From NCBI GenBank assembly GCA_004009845.1, contig RMBW01000153.1:1-50685 (forward strand): a DNA stretch of 50,685 bases, given 5' to 3'. Positions 34,953 through 45,559 of the stretch are shown one piece after another (position 1 is the stretch's first letter; every line of letters starts with the position of its first letter). Both the position numbers and the translations under genes were made by a program. A model generated the notes under the pieces. That model ran no database searches and was not told where the DNA came from. It saw nothing but the letters and a program-made list of their open reading frames with translations. This DNA comes from Davidsoniella eucalypti. Lineage: Eukaryota; Ascomycota; Sordariomycetes; Microascales; Ceratocystidaceae.

Positions 34953-37900
34953 ATTGGCTTTTTGTACTTTCTCTTGCTACCCTTAGACCCCAACATCTTG
35001 CTTTCTTTCCATCTAATACATATGTATCTGGTTGGTGGTACGTGCGTTAACAAATCTGAGCGGCCGTCCGGTCCCTTTTTTGTTACTTTTTACCTTTTTG
35101 ACCTGGTAAAGTAGCAATCGTTTTCGGGATCCCTGGCCAGGAGACTGAAGGAAGAGAGTAGAAAATGAAAGAGGCTTGTCTACGATAAATGTTAATGCAA
35201 CTACAGAGGTACGGAAGCAGTACTGGAGAAATAAACGGGAGCTATTCTATTTCGTTATTGAATGTTGCGTACATATCTGTACAGAAGCATCATCAAGAAT
35301 GACTAAGGGAGATGGGATAGAAAAAGCAAATTGTCTAGGGCAGGGCTCGGATCACGATTCCAGGGCTTTGTAGCGAGTACTTGTGATTTGATTAACAGAT
35401 ACATAACTGCATACATTGCAATATCAATAAATATAGACAGCTATTAGTATGTATAGTTGTATGCGATGTATGGGAATACAATCAAGGCAAACAAACGAGA
35501 TGAGCTCACGTTTTCAGACGGCGCAGATGTTGATCAATCCAAGAGCAGGAGGGAGAAATGGCTTGAGCTTATTGTGGTTTTATCTTCATATTCTTCCAGC
35601 TTTCAATGTTCAATGTTGCTTCATTTGGAACGGTCCGATGCCGATGCCCACAGGTCTTGGTGTATACAGATACTTACCGTGATAGCTAGCCGGGATTAGC
35701 AAAGGCGATGTCACAAACATTGTAGCCCTGACTTTCACTCCAGTCTTTTATCATTCTTACTATTATTCTCATGCTGTTTCCGCCCAACTTCCGTACTGTT
35801 GCTTGTACCAGATCGAACTCGGATGATACCACAACCGGTATAATTGCCGTTGATATCATGGTTGCCCCGATCATGTGAATGGGGGAAAAAGCAGAAAGTA
35901 AATGGAGGGGGTGCAAGGAAGGGGGATAAAAAGGTTCTTCTGTAAAACGATGAGCGGGAGCTTGAATCACGCAGCGGCCAGTACGGAAAGGAGCCAAACG
36001 ATGGAGAGTCAGAGATGTCGGCCGCTATCAAGCTGGCACGACAATGATGTGAATATTACAACTGTATATCTTTTATGTTCTTTATGCTATCTTGATGTGC
36101 TGTCCCCTCGCAAAAGAGAGCGACGAGACGAATGCAATCGATCACAACTATGTAGATCCTACTGATCCCGCGTTGGCTAATACGATATTCCGAAACCAGG
36201 CCTGTAAAGTCACATATATGCCTAAGTGACTGGTCTTGTTGGCTAGGCTTTGAACTACTGTGAGTGAGAACGCTGTGCTGTGCTGTGCTTGACGCAGAGG
36301 TCGCCGAGCCGCCCCCCATCCCACTCGTTTTTATTTGCCTGTCTGTCTCGTTTAGTTTGAAAGATGGGCAAATAGGCAAAATATTACAGCAAACTAAGTG
36401 CCAAGTACCAATCCAAGTACGTGCTATTGAAAAGTCTCTGTGGACGGCTCTACCACATGCGCCTTTCGTATCATATTTCAAATGTCTCTTATTGTGGCTA
36501 TTGTGCGTTCTTGGGAGGTATACCAGGAAAAAGAAAAGAAAAGAAAAAAGATATATATCTTGATAACAAAAAATGATGTGGTCAGCTGAACCTGAGTCTC
36601 GAAACATTCAGGCTGGTTATGTCTCTATTCTCTTTCCACTATATCTTACTTACACTAGTGGGTTTACGTGTGATTACAGCTGCGGATATATTGCTTACTG
36701 GGACGTCCATGTACTATGACACCCATCTCTATGGCACATGTACATATAGCTTTCTAAAATTAAAATTGGGTGACTTGTAGGCATGTCTGTACTTTGTACG
36801 TATAATGGTATATATAGCTCAATACAGATATGATCCTGTACATTGCGATTCCAATAGATCATTCCGTAACTGGTCATCATCAAACGTCTTTTCTATATTG
36901 AAACCCATCCTATTCCAATCCATTCGCATGGTATCGAGTTATCGTTGCACTGTTTGTTTCTTGTGGGATATCCCAAATGATATTTGAATAGAGCCAAATG
37001 CATGTTTATATGTACTGGCAGTACTGCAACTATCTTATGCTCCCTCCTTTCGCAATCCCTTGGCCTTCTCTTATCTTCTTTTCGTGTAGTTTCGTTTGAC
37101 TTGGAGAGAGAAAAAGAGAGGGGGGGGGCAACGAAACTTGGGCTGAGTGAATCTCACAGCCAAAATGTACAACTATTAAGGTTAACGAGGCATAATGATT
37201 AACTCCTTTTTTTCAATAGGCGACTTGCTTTTGAGACTGTTCTTTTTTTCTTTTCCTTGAATGTTCTCGTCTTGTTGGTTCATGTATTACTATATGTATG
37301 TGCAAGGAGTGTGCCTAATCACTGGAGGTCGTAGAGCTCGATAAAGAGGTTCTATTGAAAATCACCCACGAGTGAATGTAGAAGTAATGGACCTGGAGAG
37401 TCTCTGTGATATACACACTCTCTCAGGTCTCCTATGTAAACCCCTATTCCTTGCAGCTTACTCTCAAGGGTTCGCCCAACCCTATCAACCCTAATGGTTG
37501 CTAGCCCTAATCCCGACAGTATATACGAGGGGAAAACAAAGAAAAGATAATAATACCGACTTTGTTATTGGAGTTTTCTAGGTTTGCGGTTTAACAATGC
37601 GAGGGGCGATAACTTTCATATGACAAGAAAAAGAAACCATTTACAGCGGATTAAAATAGGGAGGATTTCGGGCAGCATGGATAGTTCAGGTTTGGTTTGC
37701 TCGTAGTCGTATAGAAAATCAGCTGCCATTTGATCTAAATAATTGTCAAATGTTGTTTAGTTAGCTCACTGCCTTGCCCAATTATGATCATCTGCTTGCT
37801 AGGCTATGGACAAAACAACTCGAAAAGCATTGGACAGAAGACGCTTCGGCTTTTTCTCTTTGACTAGGGGCGCAAAGAAAAGATAAAAAAGACTTAGTCA

Positions 37901-38415
37901 TTAGCAAAGCATAGAGACCAAGAATGGAAATAAATAAAAAAAAAGAGGTCATAACACCTCCCCCCCGGTGACTTTTTCCTTTTTCCTTTTGAAGGGGGGA
38001 CGCGGCGTTTTTCTGCTTCGGTATTTTATCCGCTGCTCCCTTCTCCTCCTGGATTACTACTGTACATTAGTTAGTTGTTATTCGATTAGCTTACTTCAAT
38101 ACTTACTCTTACTTTGGGGTCATTTCAACCGACGAGAAGCCTTGCTCTTCTCTTACTTGTCCTGGGCGGCGGAACGTGCATCAAATCAGGTTCGGCCATA
38201 TCACCAATATCACGCCTTTTCTTTTTTTCTTTTTCTGCTCCGAGACCATGCACTGTTTTTTTCCCGATTCTATAAAGCAATAAAGCGAGTTGGATTTTTA
38301 TGAGATCCAAACTCGGCTATCTGCCTGCTTGCCTTGTCCATCTTAAATCTGACATTCTTTAATATTGCGTATAAAATTAGCCGCTTCTCCAGACTGGCAA
38401 CATCATTAACATGAG

Positions 38416-39661
38416 TACCCTAACCCTAACTCGGTATTGCATGTAACATACCATATGAACGACACTTATATATGTAATATCATGAGAGTAATTTTTTCAT
38501 CACTAAAAACATCAATAATAGATGTAGCACAGTATAGAATATATACCGGACGTATAACACTCATGACAGTAGTAACACGCACTAATTAGAATCGATATTT
38601 ACGGCCAGTGTAGCTAGTCGTATCGTATATCTAAGAAGCTGTTTTTGAGAAACCCCCTACGACTAAGCTCAAATACCTTATTCATCGATTTAGAACTACA
38701 TGTAGATTGGCCTATATGAAGATATATGATGGGTATCATGTAACCATGTGAAAATAAATTTGGTTTTTGGTGCACAGCATGATACATATGAAGATAGATG
38801 AAATGTGGTTGGGTCGGGCATGTCGTGATATGTATCCATCACAGTTACAATGCTACTTCTATAGTCTATATTGGTTCAAACTCATGCTAAGTCGCTACAT
38901 GTCAGTCCTGACAGTTGACATGTAGGGTGCGCGTTGTATATCTGGAGCACTATCATGACACTTATAATAATACTGAGAATTTAATTATACTTGAGTGAGT
39001 GGAATCGAAGTATTGCCAACAGCATTAATTATGATATCTCAAGTGACAGCTTTAAGTAGCACCAAATCTCAATTCCGATGATGAAGCTTGATATTGAAGT
39101 CAAATCCTATCTCACGACCGTAGAGTGATGTGTTGGAATGTTCCAAGTATAACAAAAGGCCGGCGATCTACTTTGGTATAGAGTAGTGGATGAATAAATA
39201 GTATGGAACCATGAGCGCCGTTTTCAATATAGTCTATCGTCTCTGTTGAGAACGCTCTCTATACCATACTACTTGAAACTGTAGACAGGTCCCTAGCTAT
39301 ATTAGATGATCAGATAGCATTACTTGGAAGGTACAAAAAGATATCAGTCCAAGCAATGACTTTGGGAAGATAAATTTCGTATGTTGAGTGTGATATAACT
39401 AAATATGATTCCTGATTTTTAGAAGTGGATAGGAGATCGGGCTATATACCTAATTGTGTGGAACTCATCTATATTGGTTGATACAAAGGCCATGTGTACC
39501 TAGAAACCTAACTTTCCGATATAATTAATACAACCTGTTGTTAATAATACTCAATGCAATCATTTCACTAATATCTATTGCAAATTTGCATATCAAGATA
39601 CCACTCGGTGAGGAGTTAGGGTTGACCCACGATAATCGACATGCATTAGGGTTATACCGAG
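38416..39661. repeat. AT-rich segment bordered by inverted telomere-like motifs
   Basis: The left border reads ACCCTAACCCTAA followed by CTCGGTATTGCATGT (to 38444). The right border, inverted, reads ACATGCA-TTAGGGTT-ATACCGAG at 39639-39661. The outer CTCGGTAT and inner TGCATGT match in opposite orientation, and the right copy has an extra 8-base AACCCTAA between them. Another GTTAGGGTT lies at 39615. The interior is AT-rich, lacks a reading frame and holds a 10-bp perfect hairpin at 38895-38925. It could be a small non-autonomous element or an old insertion with telomere repeats captured at its ends. The pairing is short, so chance is not excluded. Confidence 0.4.
38895..38925. repeat. 10-bp perfect inverted repeat (hairpin)
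   Basis: CTACATGTCA at 38895-38904 and its exact complement TGACATGTAG at 38916-38925, separated by 11 bases. Could form a stem-loop or be a dimeric protein-binding site; function unknown. Confidence 0.7.
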
Positions 39662-39936
39662 TCCACATGCAAAAAAAGTGACAACACCAAAGTTTAATTC
39701 ATAGAACTTTAGTGTTGGGATGAACGGATACGAGGTGCATATAGACTGCGACTGTAGGGTGCATAATAACCGACTTGACCAAAGGAGACAATAATATGGA
39801 TTTACGAATTCGTGTACGTACGGAGATTCAAAATTGTGTTACGAAGCCAACCGAACACTCCGAAGATACTGCAGGTTATTATTTTCTGACAATGAGTATT
39901 ATTTGTAAGTTGGAAAAGTGCTGCCGTTAATGCGAC

Positions 39937-39976
<40 letters not shown>

Positions 39977-42216
39977 ATACGCTGTGTTGTAGTGAATGAG
40001 GCAGAGCAATTAGTGGGATTTTTTCTCACAGAGCGGCCATGAATTTCTGGGAGAGCATGCAGGCTGACTTTGATGTATATACTAGAATTCTATATATATT
40101 GTTATACGGAAGAAATGAAATAGGCTAGCAAGTGATCACTGTTATAGAATAAGCACCGCTACTAGAAGGATGAATTATGGCGAGTGCGAGATGTGTTGAT
40201 GATACGGCGCTGGCCTGCGGTTGAGTGGCAACGGTTGGAATGGATTAGAACAATATATTTACCGTCATTTAGTAAATGTCCGCGTCAAGCTTAAATTGGC
40301 CAAGACCCCAGGCGGTAAACAAGATGCGAGGTCCATTGTACTAATGTATGTACAGTTGTATGTACCGTTGTATGTACCTTGAATCAAGTCGAGGACCCTG
40401 CCAAAGAGAAACCGCCAAACATGAGCTTGGACAAAGTCAAGGTCGCACGCAAACCGCATTTCTTTTTGTATTATTTGACGCCCAGCCGGCAGATGCACAA
40501 AGCATAATAACAGTAATAAATATTGGCTTTATATATGTAGGCGATACTCTAGGTACAGATTAAAGGATGATTAGTTGATATTGGTAGTAGATACACAGCA
40601 AGAATGTTGTTTAATTACCAACCGAGGTGAACACGAGTAATTGCAACTTGGCCAGCCATTGAATGCCACCTGGCTCGCTATGGCAACTACTGTGATGCCG
40701 ACTTTCGACTCGCCAACTTCATGCATTCAACTATGCGCATGCTAAATAAACAAGCTAGACTAGACTGTTTTATGATGTCTGAAAAAAAAACTCAAGCTAA
40801 TTGTACATGTGATTACTTGCTTCATGACTTGCTCGCTTGCTGCGATCCTTTCGTTTGCTATGTACTTAATGACTAAAAGACTAAAAGGCTGGAAAGCAAT
40901 CCAGTTAGTTGGGCGTGAAATGCAGTACGAGGACAAAAAAGCCTGCAGCCAGATCCAAAATCCAGATCCAGGGCTGGTTCTTATAGTGGTCCTTTCCCTT
41001 TTTCTTAGTAGTTGATCTTTTTTGTGGCTGCTCCTTCCTAAGTTGAGCTTTGTTTTTCGACCACCCGATTTGTGGACTCCTTTGATTTTTAGTGTTGAGA
41101 CGCTCGTACAGATGTATATTGTCTCTTTTGTTTTTCCTTTGTTTTCTTTTTTCTTTTCTTTTTATCATCTCAGTTAAATCTGAGCGATCGATTCACAAAC
41201 CGGCCTCAGCGCCAGTGGCTCTTCGTTTTATCTCTTTATCATACCAGCCAAAGACTACTAGTGCACACAAATATCCTGGTGCTGTTTATCATTCGCTCAT
41301 AGTACTGCTTAGTGTGTTTACTAATAATTGTACGGTCGGTTTGTCTCTTTCGTTTTCCGCTTTGTCGAGCTCCTTCTTTCGCTTCGTGAGCCCTGTCCTT
41401 GTACTAATATACAACTGGCCCCTGCTTTATCATATCTTTTTCTCATTTTTTTCTGTGCTTCTCTTCGAATTGCCTTAGGAAGAGTGGCCTAGGATTAATT
41501 CCATTGCTTGTACTCGTTTTAATTTTGGCTGTGTTTTGATGTGCTTGCTCGCCATAGTATAGTTAGACATAGTACTAGAACTTGTTGCCCACTTGGAGAT
41601 TTGGGCCCCAAAAGATCTTTGGTAGGAGTTTCGACTCTATCGTTTATTGCTCCTCCCTTTCTCTTCGCACAAGGTTTCCGCACAGCCAATCTTTATCTTG
41701 TCTTTGTCTCTGTTAGACTAGACTGACTTGATCACAGCGTGTCTGTCTACTAACGAGTAGCCAAAGGTCCCTTTGTGTGATATCTCCCTCGCTATACGGC
41801 GTTGTCAATAGTAGCTTGCCTGCTCGCACTACTAGTTTCTTGAGCTATTGGAAACTTTGCGCCGGTGAAAATTCCCTCCCGTTAAAGTCGAAAAAAAATC
41901 GCGACGAAACACCACTGATCGGCATCTGTCACGGCAGTACTTGTGGAAACAAACCGTTCCCTTTTAGACAGGTCAGATCTTCAGTTTCTTGAAACGCCGA
42001 CACTCTCGAATACCGACTTTGGAGCACATAAACGAACAAATCAACAATCAGGAAGCTAGCCATCGTCTCACGCCCGGTCTTGGTGGTAGGAACCCAACAT
42101 CTCCAACGCGATAGGATAGAAGGATAAGAAGACGATCTATTTGTTTATTTCGGGTTCTATTCGCCATTCGGCTCCCAAAACGACAAGAAATAATACATAG
42201 CGAACACGATATCAAA
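39662..42216. promoter_or_regulatory. Upstream region and likely long leader of CHS7
   Basis: No gene seen. It includes the T34 run and the pyrimidine-rich tracts at about 41110-41170 and 41340-41470. The last several hundred bases (about 41480-42216) are more balanced in composition and fit a long 5' leader. The promoter position cannot be set from sequence. Confidence 0.45.
39941..39974. repeat. T34 homopolymer
   Basis: Thirty-four consecutive T residues, the longest homopolymer in the window. It could be a decayed poly(A) tail on the minus strand of a retroposed sequence, or simply a polymorphic tract. Confidence 0.95.
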
Positions 42217-43294
42217 ATGCCTTCATTTGGAGATTTCTCGTCAATCTGCCACGACACGCCGTTGCCATTATGTGCTGCCATTGGCCCCGAGTCGGCAGCA
42301 GGCACCGGCGTAGGCATCGAGGCCCGTTGCTTTGCCCGCAACATTGAGTTGGCCAACACCATCATATTTCAGGGTGGTGCGTCAGCAATGCACATTCTGG
42401 CTCTCGTAATGACGGTGATCATGATCTTCCATATCCGTGGAAAGTTTACTGCTGTTGGTATGCCAAGCACGACCTCAAAGTTCAGCTGAGTGAAGAAACA
42501 AAATAGCTAACAGACTATCAACAGGCCGCCGCGAAATTCTCACTTTCTTCTATATGTACATGCTTTTGACCTTCGTGTCTCTCGTTGTCGATGCTGGTGT
42601 CGTGCCTCCCGGTACTGCTCCATACACATACTTTGTAGCCATCCAACTAGGTCTATCCTCGGCTACAATCACGTCTCTCTTCATCAATGGCTTCGTCGGC
42701 TTCCAACTGTACGAGGATGGTACCCCACTCTCGGTGTGGCTTTTGCGTATTTGCTCCGTGATTTCATTTGCCGTTTCGTTCTTGGTGGCTTTGGCGACAT
42801 TCAAGTCGTGGTCCCCTCTGTCTCCGACCAACACAATTGGTCTATTCGTCGTCATGACAATCGTCAATGGTGTGCAACTGCTCATCTACTTTATAATGCA
42901 AGTGATGCTAGTTGCCGGCACTCTACAGGACCGTTGGCCTCTTGGTGACTTGCTCTTCGCGGCTTTCTTCTTGATTGTTGGCCAGGTCATCATGTACGTT
43001 TTCAGTGACGAGATCTGCTCTGCTCTGAGCCACTATCTCGACGGTCTATTCTTTGCGACTGTCTGCAACCTTCTGGCTGTCATGATGGTCTACAAGTACT
43101 GGGATTCCATCACTCGTGAAGATCTTGAGTTCTCTGTCGGCACTCGCATGAACAACTGGGAGGTGAAGGAGCTTCTGCCCGAAGATGACCATCGCAACAC
43201 TATGTACCACGATGACCCCTACGCCCAGCACTCTAGCACCCGTGACTCGTTTGCGCCACCATTATCAAATGCCCGCTACTCGCAACGCTACTAG
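42217..43294 (+). CDS. CHS7: Chs7, chitin synthase export chaperone
   Basis: ER membrane chaperone needed for folding and ER exit of chitin synthase (Chs3 in yeast), hence for cell-wall chitin. Exon 1 is 42217-42457, the intron is 42458-42524 (67 bp, donor GTATGC, branch GCTAAC, acceptor CAACAG) and exon 2 is 42525-43294; 336 residues, the usual length. Start MPSFGDFSSICHDTPLPLC is the family N-terminus. ARNIELANTIIFQG, ILTFFYMYMLLTF, INGFVGFQLYEDGTPLSVW, GTLQDRWPLGD and HYLDGLFFATVCNLLAVMM are strongly conserved family blocks. Seven hydrophobic segments lie at about 46-72, 86-108, 119-142, 151-173, 185-212, 221-242 and 251-272, followed by a hydrophilic tail. ATG 42217 sits in a good context (ATCAAAATG). 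Assignment is firm. Confidence 0.96.
42458..42524 (+). other. CHS7 intron
   Basis: Phase 1, 67 bp, donor GTATGC, branch TAGCTAAC about 12 bases before the acceptor, acceptor AACAG. Splicing rebuilds the FTAVGRREILTFFY block. Confidence 0.93.
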
Positions 43295-44190
43295 ACAGAG
43301 CAGCTTGCAAGGCCAGCATCTGCGGTGTCATGGCGTCTGATGCAGCATCAACAATTGCAGCAATTCCTACCTCCAAGGCCCGCAACTCGTAGCTAGCCAT
43401 GCTTTTGCACTGTAGTTACGTGCACAAGGATAATGGAATATGGCCGGCATGCTTCTTTTTTCTTTTCTTCTTTTTGTTTATTATATGCTTTTATTCACTC
43501 ATTAGTACGACTTGGGCTTTTGTATGTTCATGGTTTCAGTGACTTGCAATGTATTTCATACTTTTCTTTTTATCTCTTCAATTCTATCTTACCTGTCATC
43601 AATTCTTATTATATATATATTTTTTTAACTAAATGCCTCGACTAGAAATCAATAGCTCATTATACCTTAGTCGTCAAAGTCGACTTGAAAGCCACGTTTT
43701 TATTGTTATCGTTGTTGTTTCTATTGGAATGTCTGGTAGTTTTTGGGCCTTACTATTGGAGTAGCGCCTTTTGTGATTGAACATAGGAGGGTTATATACA
43801 AAATTATCATTATCATTGAAGAATCAAACAATTACACCTTCTTGCATGACTTCAAGGCGACTGCTTGTTGTAATAAGAGCACGAATATTACATTATGATA
43901 CCAACAATCATTATAACTAACTATGTGTCATTGAATGTATTTGATATCGTATCTCTTAGTTGACTTGGCTTGACTATATGTAACGTCTTGGACGTTCCGG
44001 CGTCTTTTGATCCCTTCTGGTCGACACATCCCAAGTTTCTCAGGGCTAACACACCTTCCAGATCAGAAGAACTGGTGGCCCACACTACTATGCTAAATTT
44101 GAGCAGCACGACATATCTACATTTATTCTTCAACATTTACATCTGGACAACACGACTACCGATTCAAGATTCCCAGAAAAAAAAAAACGT
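43295..44190. other. CHS7 3' flank
   Basis: No gene. T-rich stretches at about 43450-43630 fit a 3' UTR and terminator. From about 43960 the sequence begins to resemble the repeat unit described downstream (for example GAAGAACTGGTGGCCCA near 44067), as a more diverged copy. Confidence 0.5.
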
Positions 44191-44537
44191 CGATTTGATT
44201 TGATTATATTTAATGTCTACCTAAATCACTAAGATCATACGAGGCCAGATTGGATACCGGACAGATATTTGAAGTTGTGCCTGTATATTAAAGTTGAAGT
44301 CCTCCGCTTGACAAACTCAATAGCCTGGCTTGTATGTGCCGACATCGTCCCTTAGCTATGAAGAACTAGTGATCTATACATCCACTAAGAGCAACAAACA
44401 TAAATCCAAAAAAAGCAAAACAGTGCCTCCATAAAACCATTCCCCAAAAGCCAGACCCACAAAACCAACTCCCTAAATGGAACCACCATCCCCCATTCAG
44501 CGAGCCTCCAAGAGGCTGGTGATCGTGGCCGCAAGAA
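44191..44537 (+). repeat. Direct repeat, copy A
   Basis: About 347 bp that aligns end to end with 44626-44971. It starts with GATTTGATTATATTTAA, passes through CACTAAGATCATACG, GCTTGACAAACTCAATAGC, GAAGAACTAGTG and CCATTCCCCAAAAG, and ends in CTCCAAGAGGCTGGTGATCG. Copies differ by many substitutions, often transitions, plus small indels. Strand is arbitrary. Family unknown; a decayed transposable element is the likeliest source. Confidence 0.85.
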
Positions 44538-44552
44538 AGAACCCGAAGGACT

Positions 44553-44620
44553 GATTTGATTATATTTAACATCTACCTAAGTCACTAAGATCATACGACG
44601 TCGGATTGGTTACCGGACAA
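44553..44620 (+). repeat. Third partial copy of the repeat head
   Basis: Matches only the first ~70 bp of copies A and B (GATTTGATTATATTTAAC through TTACCGGACA). It sits between them, so the head segment is present three times in 520 bp. Confidence 0.85.
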
Positions 44621-44625
44621 GATCC

Positions 44626-44821
44626 CGATTTGATTTGATTTGATTATATTTAACGTCTACCTAAATCACTAAGATCATACGACGCCGGATTGGTTACCGG
44701 ACAGATATTTAACGTCTTCCGCTTGACAAACTCAATAGCTTTGTATGTGCGGGACGAGACCGTCCCCTAGCCCCGAAGAACTAGTGGTCCATACCTCCAC
44801 TATGAGCAGCAAAAACAAATA

Positions 44822-44854
<33 letters not shown>

Positions 44855-44971
44855 AGTGCATCCACAAAACTATTCCCCAAAAGACAGATCCACAAAACCA
44901 ACTCCTAAGTGGAGCTACCATCCCCACTATTCAGTGAGCCTCCAAGAGGCTGGTGATCGTGGCCGTAAGAA
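44626..44971 (+). repeat. Direct repeat, copy B, with A31 tract
   Basis: Second full copy of the 44191-44537 unit. The A-rich segment of copy A (mixed A with G and C) is replaced here by 31 uninterrupted A residues at 44823-44853, flanked on both sides by sequence shared with copy A. Confidence 0.85.
44823..44853. repeat. A31 homopolymer
   Basis: Internal to repeat copy B; likely expansion of the A-rich segment present in copy A, or a retained poly(A) trace. Confidence 0.95.
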
Positions 44972-45455
44972 TGAAAATTTTGGCGTAATCGAGTCGGGTG
45001 CTATGGATGAAGCAACAGCGACAAGATTCCCGCGCCGCGGGGTCGGGCATCCGGAACCTTCAAAAGGCTGCCCGCCGTGTGTGAGTGTGGCTCCCTGAGG
45101 TGAGTGGATAGACTCGGGAGACCAACGATCGAAAAGGTGCGGGTCGGTCGCTGGTGAGAACATCCCTCGAGAGGGGAAATCGGGCTCAAGGCCTCACGAA
45201 ACGGTGCTTCGAAGACGACAAGTGTCGAAAAAGAAAACGAGAATGGACAGCAGCATTGGGGATATGTGCTGGTCGCTCTTAAAACCCACGACGAAGGGGA
45301 AAAATTCGTCTTTGGACGGAGGGGGAGGTACTCGAACTCAAAGGTACCCCCCCGAGGGTTGTAGGAGGGAAGGTTGTATGAGCATGATCCCGAAGGACGG
45401 CTAAACTGCTATAGTGTCCACTATCACCAAAATTAACAAGAATCACATTAAGTAA
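44972..45455. other. GC-richer unknown DNA upstream of tRNA-Glu
   Basis: Compositionally distinct from the AT-rich surroundings (for example CGCGCCGCGGGGTCGGG near 45030). Open frames under 80 codons exist on both strands but none is recognisable. Together with the repeats it may be the remains of an element inserted next to the tRNA gene. Confidence 0.4.
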
Positions 45456-45527
45456 TCCGATATGGTCTAGGGGCTAGGATATCTCGCTCTCACCGAGAAG
45501 GCCGGGGTTCGATTCCCCGTATCGGAG
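45456..45527 (+). tRNA. tRNA-Glu (anticodon CTC)
   Basis: 72-base intronless cloverleaf. Acceptor stem TCCGATA pairs with TATCGGA, discriminator G. A box TGGTCTAGGGG. Anticodon arm TCTCG-CTCTCAC-CGAGA with anticodon CTC. T arm CGGGG-TTCGATT-CCCCG, containing the B box. It reads GAG codons. No CCA is encoded, as expected for a nuclear eukaryotic gene. A TTTTT run at 45555-45559 is the likely Pol III terminator. Highly similar to eukaryotic tRNA-Glu generally. Confidence 0.97.
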
Positions 45528-45554
45528 ACAATAACGGCTCGCTTCGGCGGTAAC

Positions 45555-45559
45555 TTTTT
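45555..45559 (+). terminator. Pol III terminator of tRNA-Glu
   Basis: First run of five T residues, about 28 bases after the tRNA 3' end. Confidence 0.75.

Larger units (their letters stand above)
28201..38400. other. 10 kb gene-free, AT-rich spacer
   Basis: No reading frame with gene-like properties is seen on either strand; the longest open stretches are 100-180 codons and low-complexity. Visible content: a TACA tetramer repeat at 28416-28450, a TATCTG hexamer repeat at 31432-31456, a TCCTG pentamer repeat at 34924-34952, AT-rich (ATAAA-type) runs at 34280-34325 and 34733-34750, many A/T homopolymers and short TATATA stretches. Telomere-like AACCCTA motifs occur at 37478-37494. It may be regulatory DNA, non-coding transcripts or decayed repeats. 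Confidence 0.55.

Noticed and set aside
36056..36607. 183-codon minus-strand frame in the large spacer
   Set aside because: Low-complexity and no conserved motif; no splice partners seen.
44927..45163. Minus-strand 78-codon frame in the GC-rich block
   Set aside because: It starts in unknown DNA and ends inside repeat copy B; no recognisable motif.
45328..45345. Second B-box-like sequence upstream of tRNA-Glu (minus strand)
   Set aside because: Stem pairing fails; no cloverleaf can be drawn.
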